This document shows, piece after piece, positions 19,113 through 27,980 of a stretch of DNA of 64,000 nucleotides. How positions within the stretch are numbered: position 1 is the stretch's first letter; each line of letters starts with the position of its first letter. Source of the DNA: a bacterium (lineage in GTDB: Bacteria > CLD3 > SB21); assembly GCA_013360215.1 (NCBI GenBank), contig JABWCP010000009.1:1-64000 (forward strand), given 5' to 3'. The notes below the pieces were generated by a model, which was not told where the DNA came from, did not search any database, and saw nothing but the letters and a program-made list of their open reading frames with translations. The position numbers and the translations under genes were made by a program.

Positions 19113-21097
19113 AAATCCATCGAATACTGCCCTTGTTCACATTGTGGATTGCATTGTGTGACTACGGACACCTCATCGCTCAATCCTATGTATTTAATAA
19201 TGTCAACATCATACCAATGGACAGCATGCATATTTTAAATGATTATACCACTGTTGTTACCGACGGAAAAATTGTTTACATCGGAAAAGATAAGCCCACA
19301 CAAATACCCCAAAAAGCTCATCATATAAATGGCAAGGGAAAATATCTCATACCGGGATTGATTGACAGCTACGCTCATATTCATGAAAAAAACCTGACTC
19401 TGTTTTTAGCTAATGGAATTACGACCGTTCGCAACGCACCCGGAGCGGCGTTTCAGCATGCACTTAAAAAATTATCCGACGGGCGGAAACTTGTTGGCCC
19501 GAGGATATATAGTGTGGGGCCTGCAATGACCGGATCCATCACGGCTTATCACACGCAAGGCGCACTTGCCAATGCCGACGAAGCAAGATTCGCGGTAAGA
19601 GAAACCAAACGTATGGGGTACGATGCCGTTTTTTCGTACGTAACGATTTCAGCGGAAGTTTATAAAGCCATGCTGGATGAAGCGCAAAAGCTTGGGTTAC
19701 CGGTTCAAGGTCATGTACCATATATGGTTCCGTATAAGGAATATACCGAAGGTTCTCAAACTTCGTTTGATAATCTTGTCGGCTTGATGAATCTGCAAAC
19801 CGGTGCAACTTACCCGGCAGAACGTCTATCACAATTTGCCGAAGATTATAAGCGTACTGGGAAATTCGTAATACCCACGCTTACCATTCACAAAGCGCGT
19901 GCTTCCTCAGGAAAAACAGACAGTCTGAAACGACAACTGGCTATGAACTATGTAATGCCGCGACAAAAAGAGTACTGGCATTTGAGTTCACATCAATATG
20001 TTTATTCCGGAGCAGCGGAGATAGTAAAGATATTCCATCAAAAGGGCGTACAACTTCTTTTAGGATCAGACGGCGGTTTTCATTTCGTCGTACATGGTTT
20101 TTCCTATATGGATGAAATTCGGAATTTTGCCGAATTGGGAATACCTAATTATGAGATACTCCGTGCGGGAACGATCAACGCGGCGCGTTATCTGGGCTGG
20201 GAACAACGTATTGGGACAATAGAAGCGGGAAAAGAAGCCGACCTTATTTTACTTAATGGCAATCCTCTGGAGGATATCGGTAGCATTGCCGATCACAATG
20301 GCGTTATGATTCGCGGAGTTTGGTATTCCCGAGAAAAGCTTGATGAAATGTTAAACTTATTAAGTAAAGAGTGCGCGGACATGCCGACAACGCAACGTAT
20401 GAAAAATTTTCCAAAGCCTGCGAATTCATATAAACTCCAGGCACAGTATGAAATTTATTACAAATCCGTCCGTTGTGGCGATGAACAGATATTTATTTCT
20501 CAAAAAAACCAAACCTCCAAGATACTGAGTTACAACAGTATCGACCCTTTGTGCCAACGCAATACCATCACGGAATGGACATTTAAAGATCAAAATATTC
20601 AAGAAACCAAAGTATCGCGCACTTCTATTGAAGGAATCACGGAAGTTAGCATGCGCCGCAACAAAACACATTCAACCGTCCAAGGGGAACATCCGATTTA
20701 CGGTCCGTTTAATTTCAATGACAGTACCGATACGCGTATAACCGGCGGACCTAATACGTCGATCAATCTTGATGTAGACGGCGTCGGTAATTACTATGTA
20801 ATGTTCAAGTTTTTAAAGCCATTGGATATTGGTCAATCCGACAGTGTTACTTCCAAAAAAATCGAACTGAATCCTGAAGAATGGGGCAGCCGATCTGTCA
20901 TTGGTAATTCTTGGTACAAAGTCACACGGGTGTCGGGGAACGATACTGATGCGAATTATAAAAAATATGAAATTATCCAACCCGGATTTAACGGTTCTCC
21001 GGATTTTTCTTTCAAAGCCACTGTTACTGTCAATAATGAGGGCTTGATTGATCAGGTCACATTCAACGAAAATGTATTCATAAAGCGGGTGCAATGA
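19109..21097 (+). CDS. Secreted amidohydrolase-like protein, copy B
   Basis: A 662-residue paralog of the protein at 10710, alignable over its full length including the unrecognised C-terminal domain. It has a signal peptide (cut near LIAQ), GLIDSYAHIH, GHVPYMVPYKEY, SFDNLVGL, GSDGGFHF and GKEADLILLNGNPLEDI. The same departures from the usual metal ligands are seen: Tyr for the first His of HxH, and Asn for the SIEH-type His. A GGAGG ribosome site sits in the end of the broken upstream gene. The retained frame and conserved core argue that this copy is functional. Confidence 0.8.
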   Translation: MKIHRILPLFTLWIALCDYGHLIAQSYVFNNVNIIPMDSMHILNDYTTVVTDGKIVYIGKDKPTQIPQKAHHINGKGKYLIPGLIDSYAHIHEKNLTLFLANGITTVRNAPGAAFQHALKKLSDGRKLVGPRIYSVGPAMTGSITAYHTQGALANADEARFAVRETKRMGYDAVFSYVTISAEVYKAMLDEAQKLGLPVQGHVPYMVPYKEYTEGSQTSFDNLVGLMNLQTGATYPAERLSQFAEDYKRTGKFVIPTLTIHKARASSGKTDSLKRQLAMNYVMPRQKEYWHLSSHQYVYSGAAEIVKIFHQKGVQLLLGSDGGFHFVVHGFSYMDEIRNFAELGIPNYEILRAGTINAARYLGWEQRIGTIEAGKEADLILLNGNPLEDIGSIADHNGVMIRGVWYSREKLDEMLNLLSKECADMPTTQRMKNFPKPANSYKLQAQYEIYYKSVRCGDEQIFISQKNQTSKILSYNSIDPLCQRNTITEWTFKDQNIQETKVSRTSIEGITEVSMRRNKTHSTVQGEHPIYGPFNFNDSTDTRITGGPNTSINLDVDGVGNYYVMFKFLKPLDIGQSDSVTSKKIELNPEEWGSRSVIGNSWYKVTRVSGNDTDANYKKYEIIQPGFNGSPDFSFKATVTVNNEGLIDQVTFNENVFIKRVQ

Positions 21098-21117
21098 CCT
21101 ACAAAGGATAGAATTGT

Positions 21118-21846
21118 ATGAAAATAACATTAACACCCAAAAACACTACAGCATTAGTTTTTCTATCTTTCATCATGCAGGAAACCCACGAACTTGCGCA
21201 CACTGTAGTAGGAAGAATGATTTGCGGTTGCTGGGGAAAACGAAATTTTAATGTTTGGACTTTATGTAAAGGGTGTTCCGATGAAAAACCATGGTACATT
21301 CTCGCCACATATGCCGGCCCTGCATATAGTTTTACGGTAATATGGCTGGGTCTTTATCTTCTACTGAAATCTTCTGCAAAGGTTAAATCAATTGGCTTTG
21401 CTTTGATAGTATCCAGCATGCCGTTTTCAAGAGTTTTGACTCCGATAATCGGCGGCGGAGATGAAGTTTACGCTCTTAATTCTTATTGGAACAATCACAC
21501 ATTGGCGTGGATTGTAGCCGTTGTAATTGTATTGACACTTGCCATACCGCCAGTTGTTAAAATATGGACTATCATAGAGAACCGACGAAAAAATCTTTGG
21601 ATAGTCGGAATTATCTTTGGGCCGTTTATTGCGACAGGTGTGTTTGTTTTTGGAATCCTTCAAACTTTACTATTGGGCAACGGTATTCTCAAAACGTATT
21701 GGATATTGGGTTCACCGATGCTCATTACACTATGGTTTATACTTTGTTTGATTGTATGTGCCATTTTGGGAAACTCGCTGACTACGCTGTTACAGCCCAG
21801 TGAAACCAATGCGGAGCGAACACGAAATGTGAATTTGATCCACTGA
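21118..21846 (+). CDS. Integral membrane protein with HELAH motif, M50-like
   Basis: 242 residues with about six transmembrane segments. The first helix carries THELAHTVVG (H24, E25, H28), the zinc-binding pattern of membrane-embedded M50 metallopeptidases, and YAGPAYSF follows where such proteins have an NxxGP-type segment. The canonical second motif NxxPxxxxDG is not seen; GGGDE at about 120 could provide the third ligand. It lies 20 bases after amidohydrolase copy B, with AAAGGA upstream, and copy A has no such neighbour. Peptidase activity is uncertain. Confidence 0.55.
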   Translation: MKITLTPKNTTALVFLSFIMQETHELAHTVVGRMICGCWGKRNFNVWTLCKGCSDEKPWYILATYAGPAYSFTVIWLGLYLLLKSSAKVKSIGFALIVSSMPFSRVLTPIIGGGDEVYALNSYWNNHTLAWIVAVVIVLTLAIPPVVKIWTIIENRRKNLWIVGIIFGPFIATGVFVFGILQTLLLGNGILKTYWILGSPMLITLWFILCLIVCAILGNSLTTLLQPSETNAERTRNVNLIH

Positions 21847-21966
21847 GCATACTTCGGTTTTATTGAGTATTGATGCGAAATAATCCATAGCGCAGACGAA
21901 TGTATGAATATATCATACGTATCTGAGCGTTACGCAAAACACATCACAAGTCACGTTATAATACAA

Positions 21967-21997
21967 AAAGCCCTGCTCTTATCAAAAGCAGGGCTTT
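21967..21997. terminator. Bidirectional hairpin terminator
   Basis: An 11-bp perfect stem (AAAGCCCTGCT / AGCAGGGCTTT) with a 9-base loop and A/T-rich flanks. It lies between the convergent membrane-protein gene and rsgA. Confidence 0.85.
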
Positions 21998-22002
21998 ATT
22001 AT

Positions 22003-23070
22003 TTACCGATCTGAACGATTGTTTTTTTTATGCTGGGCGTGAATTTTTTTCCACCGCATTTTTTCCAATCGTGCGGCCGAATTATCTTGCCGCAATTCCA
22101 AGTACCGAATCTCTCTTCGCAGTTTCAGATAGCTTTTGTATCGCGCCGCATCCAGCGATCCATCGGCTAATGCCGCTTGTACGGCACAATCTGGTTCTGA
22201 CTCGTGTCGGCAATCCCGAAAGCGGCATGCCGCCGCAAGCATCTCGATATCTTCGAACGTTCCTGAAAGACTGCTTTCATCCGTCCATAATTGCAATTCG
22301 CGCATACCCGGCGTATCCATCAGCAAACCGCCGCCCGGTAAAACAAATAATTCACGATGCGTCGTCGTGTGTCTTCCGCGATCCATATCTTTGCGTGTAG
22401 TGCGTGTTGATTGGACATCATCATCCAGCAACGCATTGATGATCGTTGATTTACCGACGCCGGAGGATCCGAGCAGGCAACCGGTTTTACCTTGTCCAAG
22501 GTAAAAATTCATCAACTCGATGCCTTGTTTGTGCATCGCGCTCATCGTTATGATGGGCACGGACGGTGCAATAGCCCGCACTTCGGATAACCGAGCATCC
22601 GATTCCGCACAAAGATCGACTTTGTTGAGTACGATCACCGGTTCCGCACCGCTATGCTGCGCAGTAAGCAAATACCGTTCAAGTCGGCGCAGATTAAAAT
22701 CCTGATCCAGACCGCTTACCAGAAAAGCTATGTCAATATTCGCCGCGATCACCTGTTCGCGCGTGACCTCTTCGGTGACTTTACGCGAAAACTTGGTTCG
22801 GCGCGGGAGAACATGATGTATCACGGCAAAACGTTCGGCCAAACGTAACTGGATCACGACCCAATCACCGACGACAGGTCGCAATGTGGAATCAATCTCC
22901 GCCGATTTGCGAAGATTGCCCGACATTTCTGCCGAAATAACACCGGCTTCCGTCCATAATTCGTAAACCCGCGTCTGCTGAACGGCGATACGCCCTACCT
23001 GAAATTCACCGGCGTAAGGTTTGAATGCTGTATCAAAAAAGGGTTGCCACCCTAAATGATCTAACGTCAT
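22003..23070 (-). CDS. rsgA: Ribosome small subunit-dependent GTPase A
   Basis: A circularly permuted GTPase acting in late 30S maturation. An N-terminal OB-fold is followed by NKVDL (G4), GSSGVGKSTIINALL (G1), DTPGMREL (G3) and the C-terminal zinc knuckle CRFRDCRHESEPDC. The start at 23070 (MTLDHLGW, as in relatives) is preceded by GGAG at 8 bases. An ATG at 23085 and a TTG at 23106 are possible alternatives. A short open frame with a strong ribosome site and a hairpin lie just upstream and may regulate it. Confidence 0.93.
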   Translation of the reverse strand: MTLDHLGWQPFFDTAFKPYAGEFQVGRIAVQQTRVYELWTEAGVISAEMSGNLRKSAEIDSTLRPVVGDWVVIQLRLAERFAVIHHVLPRRTKFSRKVTEEVTREQVIAANIDIAFLVSGLDQDFNLRRLERYLLTAQHSGAEPVIVLNKVDLCAESDARLSEVRAIAPSVPIITMSAMHKQGIELMNFYLGQGKTGCLLGSSGVGKSTIINALLDDDVQSTRTTRKDMDRGRHTTTHRELFVLPGGGLLMDTPGMRELQLWTDESSLSGTFEDIEMLAAACRFRDCRHESEPDCAVQAALADGSLDAARYKSYLKLRREIRYLELRQDNSAARLEKMRWKKIHAQHKKNNRSDR

Positions 23071-23094
23071 TTGATTTTGCTCCATTGTTTTAGC

Positions 23095-23115
23095 AACGGA
23101 GTACAAAGCTCCGTT
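23095..23115 (-). promoter_or_regulatory. Hairpin in the rsgA leader
   Basis: A 7-bp perfect stem (AACGGAG / CTCCGTT on the minus strand) with a 7-base loop, starting at the stop codon of the leader frame and ending 24 bases before the rsgA ATG at 23070. It contains a GGAG that it would hide. No T-run follows, so it is not a terminator. Confidence 0.4.
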
Positions 23116-23164
23116 ACGTAGTTAATAAGTTTTCGTGAAACTTGAAAACAATGACGGCAATCAT
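23114..23164 (-). CDS. Possible 16-residue leader peptide before rsgA
   Basis: The frame starts at an ATG with a near-ideal AAAGGAG six bases upstream (about 23169-23175), the best ribosome site in this neighbourhood, and reads MIAVIVFKFHENLLTT before TAA. It is out of frame with rsgA and ends at the first base of the hairpin listed above. The arrangement of short frame, hairpin and gene is typical of translation-controlled leaders. No run of one amino acid points to a specific signal. Confidence 0.35.
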   Translation of the reverse strand: MIAVIVFKFHENLLTT

Positions 23165-23207
23165 AGACTCTCCTTTGTGTAAAAAGTGATATAAATAATT
23201 AACAATT

Positions 23208-24191
23208 TTATTGAAAAACAGCCAACCCGCGATAAAAACCAACCCACAAACGGCCTCGACGATCGGCAAACATAGCCGTTACTTGATCATCAGGAAGTTC
23301 GCTATTCGTAGTATTATATACCGTCCACGTTTCACTTTTTAAAAAACCAACGCCACCGGCATACGTACCTACCCACAAACCATACTTATCCACAACAATG
23401 GTCGTTACATCATTTTGCGGAAGATCAGTATCTTTGCTGTTATAATTTTTCCATCCCGAAGTCGTATAACGATTGATGCCTCCGCCTTCACCGACCCATA
23501 ACGTTTTACCGGTATGAAGCAGTGTAAAAATATAAGCCGTCTGAAGCGACGAATTATTTTTAGTAAATATCGTCCATTGATTTTCTTTGAAACGCGCAAG
23601 ATTGAAACCCCATGTACCGGCCCAAATACTATTATCATCGCCCACACCTACGGATGTCAGAGCATTTGCAGGTAATCCGGAGTTATTTGTATTGAACGTT
23701 GTAAAATTATGGTTATCAAATTTTACCAATCCACCATTGGTAGCCAACCAAAAAACACCATCCGATGATTGAGCGATAGCCTGAACGCCATTCGATGGAA
23801 TTTGCGAATTGGATGTCGTATAACGGCGCACAACGATCGTATCGACCAATAGCAAACCGCCACCGCCTGTTCCCATCCAAATACGACCGCTATCCGCCGG
23901 GAAAAAACATCCGACCGCGTTAGCCGGGAAACCCTGTGTACCATACGTTATAGACAAGGTGTCACCATCGTTTTTACTAATGCGGAGTATTTTTTCCTGC
24001 GCAGATACCCAATAATAATCACGGGATTCTCCGATAGCATAAACATATATCCGCTTATCCGCCACGTACCAGATACGGTGATCGGTATCCGAATTATCAC
24101 AACTTATGACAGCTGATAAAAAACAAATCAATCCTGCGGCATAAATTGTGCCTCGAATTCCGGCAACGCTTTTACTATGATATTTTTGCAT
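23208..24191 (-). CDS. Two-component-regulator-type beta-propeller lipoprotein
   Basis: 327 residues with a lipoprotein signal (lipobox AVISC near residue 30). At least six repeats of about 40-45 residues follow, with the pattern LP.N.V.AI....DG.IWVGT.GGG.., as in the Reg_prop repeats of hybrid sensor kinases. No kinase or DNA-binding part is attached, so it is a free envelope propeller. The start codon lies 64 bases inside the preceding gene. No later start would leave a usable signal peptide. Confidence 0.75.
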   Translation of the reverse strand: MQKYHSKSVAGIRGTIYAAGLICFLSAVISCDNSDTDHRIWYVADKRIYVYAIGESRDYYWVSAQEKILRISKNDGDTLSITYGTQGFPANAVGCFFPADSGRIWMGTGGGGLLLVDTIVVRRYTTSNSQIPSNGVQAIAQSSDGVFWLATNGGLVKFDNHNFTTFNTNNSGLPANALTSVGVGDDNSIWAGTWGFNLARFKENQWTIFTKNNSSLQTAYIFTLLHTGKTLWVGEGGGINRYTTSGWKNYNSKDTDLPQNDVTTIVVDKYGLWVGTYAGGVGFLKSETWTVYNTTNSELPDDQVTAMFADRRGRLWVGFYRGLAVFQ

Positions 24192-24802
24192 GTTTCTAAG
24201 ATCGCTATCAAATCTGCAATTTCGTGCTCCGCAAAATTGTCTTGTCGTGTACGCCGAAGCATGCGGTTGATCGGCTCGTGCATTTTTTCCATTTGATCGT
24301 ATTCGTATAAGAACTTAAAACGCATAAACCGGTCAAAAATTTCTGTAAATTCAGATGTCGAATTACCAAAATAACGATCCACATCCGTTTGTATTGTCGG
24401 TACCGTGATACGTTCCAGATTGCGATAATAGCGCGATGCAAGCGAAGTATCGTTTGACGACAAAACATGATCCAGTAATATTTCTACGACAATATGCGCC
24501 AGAAAAAACGGCCTGATATTTTTCTGGGGTGAAATATTCTCTTTGAGCAACTCGCGGATAGGTTCGTAACACGAAACAAAAAAACTTGAACCGTGAAAAG
24601 CCGCATCGGCCTCAAAGTGATTGAGCACGCCATGCCACATGCCAGGGCAATCGGCATGAGGAATATAAGCACGAACCGCATTTTCCTGAAAACGCAAAGT
24701 ACGGTTGATCGCACTCATCAGGTCCGGCAATGCCGCGCCAAGATGAAATTCAGGGGATACTTGTTTTCTTTGATTTATCGCAAAATGTGAAAGATAATTC
24801 AT
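24128..24802 (-). CDS. AcpH-like (ACP phosphodiesterase-like) protein
   Basis: This 224-residue helical protein starts MNYLSHF and has LGAALPDL near residue 30, HFEADAAFH near residue 60 and FLAHIVVEILLDH near residue 105. The order resembles acyl-carrier-protein phosphodiesterase (AcpH), an HD-fold enzyme that removes phosphopantetheine from ACP. The N-terminal similarity is moderate, and paralogs of unknown role share the same pattern. The 3' end overlaps the start of the propeller lipoprotein gene. Twelve bases separate it from the CAP gene. Confidence 0.5.
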   Translation of the reverse strand: MNYLSHFAINQRKQVSPEFHLGAALPDLMSAINRTLRFQENAVRAYIPHADCPGMWHGVLNHFEADAAFHGSSFFVSCYEPIRELLKENISPQKNIRPFFLAHIVVEILLDHVLSSNDTSLASRYYRNLERITVPTIQTDVDRYFGNSTSEFTEIFDRFMRFKFLYEYDQMEKMHEPINRMLRRTRQDNFAEHEIADLIAILETCKNIIVKALPEFEAQFMPQD

Positions 24803-24813
24803 TCATTAACGCT

Positions 24814-25533
24814 TTATTTATCGTCCGTCGCATTACCGTCCGCCGGATTTTCACCGCGGGTATGGACCGCATTTTTTTTAGCACTAAATCCTCCGGCTAA
24901 GGTCATGACGCACATATAACGATATTGTTTATGCGTACCACAGGCGACGCCGACTTTACGAAATTCAGGATTAAAAATATTTTCTCTGTGGCCGCGACTC
25001 GGTACGCCGTCATCTACGAGTAGCGATATGACAATACGCCGGGCGTCATTGGAACCATAATCAATATTTTCACCGGCCGTACGTTCCCATTGTCCGTAGC
25101 GCTCGATGCGATCAAAGGGCGAACTTCCGTCATCGCCGGTATGCCCGGTTTTACCGGAACGGCTCTGTTCTTTCATATGATCGCGAGCAGCTTTGGACAT
25201 ACCCTCCGACGGCCCCAACGTATCTATGGGCTGCGCGTTTTCAAGAAATTGTATACATTCATCTACTGCTTCAACGCCTTCATTGGTCATGAGCGTCGCT
25301 TCGCCGGGATAATACACCATATTTCCGTCATATAATTTCTTGAGCGCTTTAAGATGAGTGGCATATCCTTGGGGATCACGACGAACACGGTTAAGCTCGC
25401 GCACCACTTCCTTTTCAAGATCCGTAAGATACCACATCGAAGGTTTGGCCGGTGTTTGTGCATGCACAGGAGATAATGCGAAATAAAGAAAAAAAACTCC
25501 TATTGCTGCAGCGAAATAACCTCTGTTATACAT
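24814..25533 (-). CDS. Secreted CAP-domain (SCP/PR-1) protein
   Basis: About 239 residues. The ATG at 25533 has AAAGGAG upstream and yields a signal peptide cut near VHAQ; an open frame to 25569 is not needed. The CAP fold is shown by VVRELNRVRRDPQGYA at the start, AARDHMKEQ and GHTGDDGSSPFDRIERYG in the middle, and SRGHRENIFNPEFRKVGVACG near the end. The characteristic His and Glu residues are present. Bacterial CAP proteins are secreted or bound to the envelope; their function is mostly unknown. A short lysine/asparagine-rich tail follows the domain. Confidence 0.85.
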   Translation of the reverse strand: MYNRGYFAAAIGVFFLYFALSPVHAQTPAKPSMWYLTDLEKEVVRELNRVRRDPQGYATHLKALKKLYDGNMVYYPGEATLMTNEGVEAVDECIQFLENAQPIDTLGPSEGMSKAARDHMKEQSRSGKTGHTGDDGSSPFDRIERYGQWERTAGENIDYGSNDARRIVISLLVDDGVPSRGHRENIFNPEFRKVGVACGTHKQYRYMCVMTLAGGFSAKKNAVHTRGENPADGNATDDK

Positions 25534-25651
25534 GTCGGAAACTCCTTTTATTTTTTTGCAATATCGCAAGCCCCTCGGTGAATAGCAAACGTTACCTATG
25601 TATGTTTACATTTGTTTTTGAAATTAAATATTAAACTCTCTACACTCTGGC

Positions 25652-27913
25652 ATGCTCAAAATTTTGAAAAGAAATCCGGATTTGATTTTTATCGTATTGG
25701 CAGTTGTCGGAACATTTTTTTATCCGATTTCCGGTGATGATTTACATTTTAAGGATGAAGCCTCCTTGCGTATCTATGATCGCAACGGACTTTTACTTCG
25801 TGAAGTATTATCCCGTGAAGGGGGACGCGGTCAATGGGTTTCACTGGATCAGATAGATGCGCGAATAATCAAAGCGGCTATCGCGGCGGAAGATAAACGT
25901 TTTTTTTCGCATCACGGTATGGATTTATTGGCCCTGGGCCGTGCTATCGGACAAAATATCATGGCGATGTCGGTCGTCAGCGGCGGATCAACCATTTCCC
26001 AGCAAGTCATCCGAAATATCTATCATTTCCCGCGCAACCCGTTTTACAAACTGGCCGAATTGTGGTATGCGATTCGCCTGGAATACACATTATCAAAAAA
26101 TGAAATTCTCGCGCAATATCTCAATCGTATCCCGTTCGGTAATCAGACTTTTGGCGTGGAAGCCGCATCCCGGCTCTATCTCGGCAAATCGTCACAAACA
26201 GTAACATGGTCAGAGGCGGCCTTTCTCATGGCTTTGCCCAAATCGCCCACACGCTATAATCCCTATCGCAATGATACGGCCGCTAAAAACAGGCGAATAG
26301 CCGTTTTACAGCGCCTTCTTGTTATGCAGGCCATTCCCAACGATGACTACGAACGGGCCGTAAGCGAGCCGATACTACTTCATACGCAATCTCATAATTT
26401 TTTTGCACCGCACTTTACGGATTATCTGTTACAGCACCATGTCCATCTTAGCACCGCGTGGCACACCACGCTGGATTTACCCTTGCAACAATCCGCTGAA
26501 CGCATACTTCGCGAACATATCACCTATCTGCAACCGGAAAATGTCACCAATGCGGCGGCCATCATTTTAGATAATCGTACGGGCGCTCTACGCGTCATGG
26601 CCGGTTCGTATGATTATTTTGATGCGCAACACGACGGTCAATTTAATGCGGCGCTCGCACGGCGGCAACCCGGCTCGGCTTTGAAGCCTTTTACATACGC
26701 AATAGCTTTTGAGGGCAACTACACGGCGGCCAGCATTTTAGCCGACGTACAAGCATCGTTTTCAACGGCGAACGGCACATTTACACCCATGAACTACGAC
26801 CGACGTTACCATGGGCCGGTGCGGGCGCGTATTGCATTGGCTTGCTCATACAATATTCCTGCCGTACGTGTTTTGCAGGATGTGGGAGTACCCGTCTTAT
26901 TATCAAAGTTGCATGAATGCGGAATACAAAGCCTCGATCAATCGCCTGCATATTACGGACACGGATTGACCTTGGGTAATGGTGAAGTCACGTTATTGGA
27001 ATTAACACGCGCATTTTCTGTTTTGGCCAATCAGGGCGCGCTTATCCAAACACAAGTTTTTTCTGACTCCGTGACCCGCGTTGAACGCGAGCGTATTTTT
27101 ACGCCGGAAAGTATTTTTCTCGTATCGGATATTTTATCCGATCCGATCGCGCGCATTCCGGCCTTCGGTTATGATTCGCCGCTTTCATTCCCATATCCGG
27201 TGGCCGCCAAAACAGGAACATCCAGCGATTTCAGAGATAATTGGACAATTGGGTATACCCGTGATTATACCGTCGGTGTGTGGGTGGGTAATTTTGACAA
27301 TACACCGATGGACCGCATTTCCGGTATTACCGGTGCGGGTAAAATTTTTCATGCTCTCATGGATGCTTTATATCCTTCGACAGCACCGCACGGTTTTGTT
27401 ACTCCGCATACTCTCCATAAAACCCCGATCTGTGCCCTATCCGGACAACGTGCGCATCCCGGCTGCGGTGCGGTGATTGATGAATATTTTATGAAAACTT
27501 CATCGGTGCTGACCACTTGCACTTGGCACGATCAACGCGGTATAATCCGTTTTGAAACGATACCACAGGAATACCGCGCGTGGTTTAGCAGCGCCGGAAA
27601 CCACACCTCGATACATGCATCGGCTCCCGACAATATTTCGAATACCATACAAATCATACAGCCATCGAATAACACCGTTTATAAAATAGATCCCAATTTG
27701 CGTTTGTCGCACCAAAGTATAACTTTCAGGGTCATCGGGCCCAATCAAACAAAGCGCATTCGCTGGTATATCAACGGGACTTTGTATCGTGAAACGAATG
27801 ATACATTTGAAATAGTATGGCCTATTAAACCGGGGAAACATACATTGAGAGCACAAGCCGAACATGCCCTTCAAACCAGCGAATCTACCGTACACTTTGA
27901 AGTGCTCCCGTAA
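25652..27913 (+). CDS. pbpC: Penicillin-binding protein 1C
   Basis: A 753-residue bifunctional peptidoglycan synthase. It has one N-terminal membrane helix (about 11-26), a glycosyltransferase domain with EDKRFFSHHGMD (catalytic Glu80) and GGSTISQQ, and a transpeptidase domain with S342-A-L-K345, the SYN motif in CSYNIP and K520-T-G. The last 90 residues form the BiPBP_C domain typical of PBP1C. The length is normal. It is transcribed away from the CAP gene, with 118 bases between the two starts. No alpha-2-macroglobulin (yfhM) partner is adjacent. Confidence 0.92.
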   Translation: MLKILKRNPDLIFIVLAVVGTFFYPISGDDLHFKDEASLRIYDRNGLLLREVLSREGGRGQWVSLDQIDARIIKAAIAAEDKRFFSHHGMDLLALGRAIGQNIMAMSVVSGGSTISQQVIRNIYHFPRNPFYKLAELWYAIRLEYTLSKNEILAQYLNRIPFGNQTFGVEAASRLYLGKSSQTVTWSEAAFLMALPKSPTRYNPYRNDTAAKNRRIAVLQRLLVMQAIPNDDYERAVSEPILLHTQSHNFFAPHFTDYLLQHHVHLSTAWHTTLDLPLQQSAERILREHITYLQPENVTNAAAIILDNRTGALRVMAGSYDYFDAQHDGQFNAALARRQPGSALKPFTYAIAFEGNYTAASILADVQASFSTANGTFTPMNYDRRYHGPVRARIALACSYNIPAVRVLQDVGVPVLLSKLHECGIQSLDQSPAYYGHGLTLGNGEVTLLELTRAFSVLANQGALIQTQVFSDSVTRVERERIFTPESIFLVSDILSDPIARIPAFGYDSPLSFPYPVAAKTGTSSDFRDNWTIGYTRDYTVGVWVGNFDNTPMDRISGITGAGKIFHALMDALYPSTAPHGFVTPHTLHKTPICALSGQRAHPGCGAVIDEYFMKTSSVLTTCTWHDQRGIIRFETIPQEYRAWFSSAGNHTSIHASAPDNISNTIQIIQPSNNTVYKIDPNLRLSHQSITFRVIGPNQTKRIRWYINGTLYRETNDTFEIVWPIKPGKHTLRAQAEHALQTSESTVHFEVLP

Positions 27914-27980
27914 TACAAGTATTTACGATTCGATAACATTGGCCTTATAAATTCAAAACAACTTCGTAGTAAACTACGCT

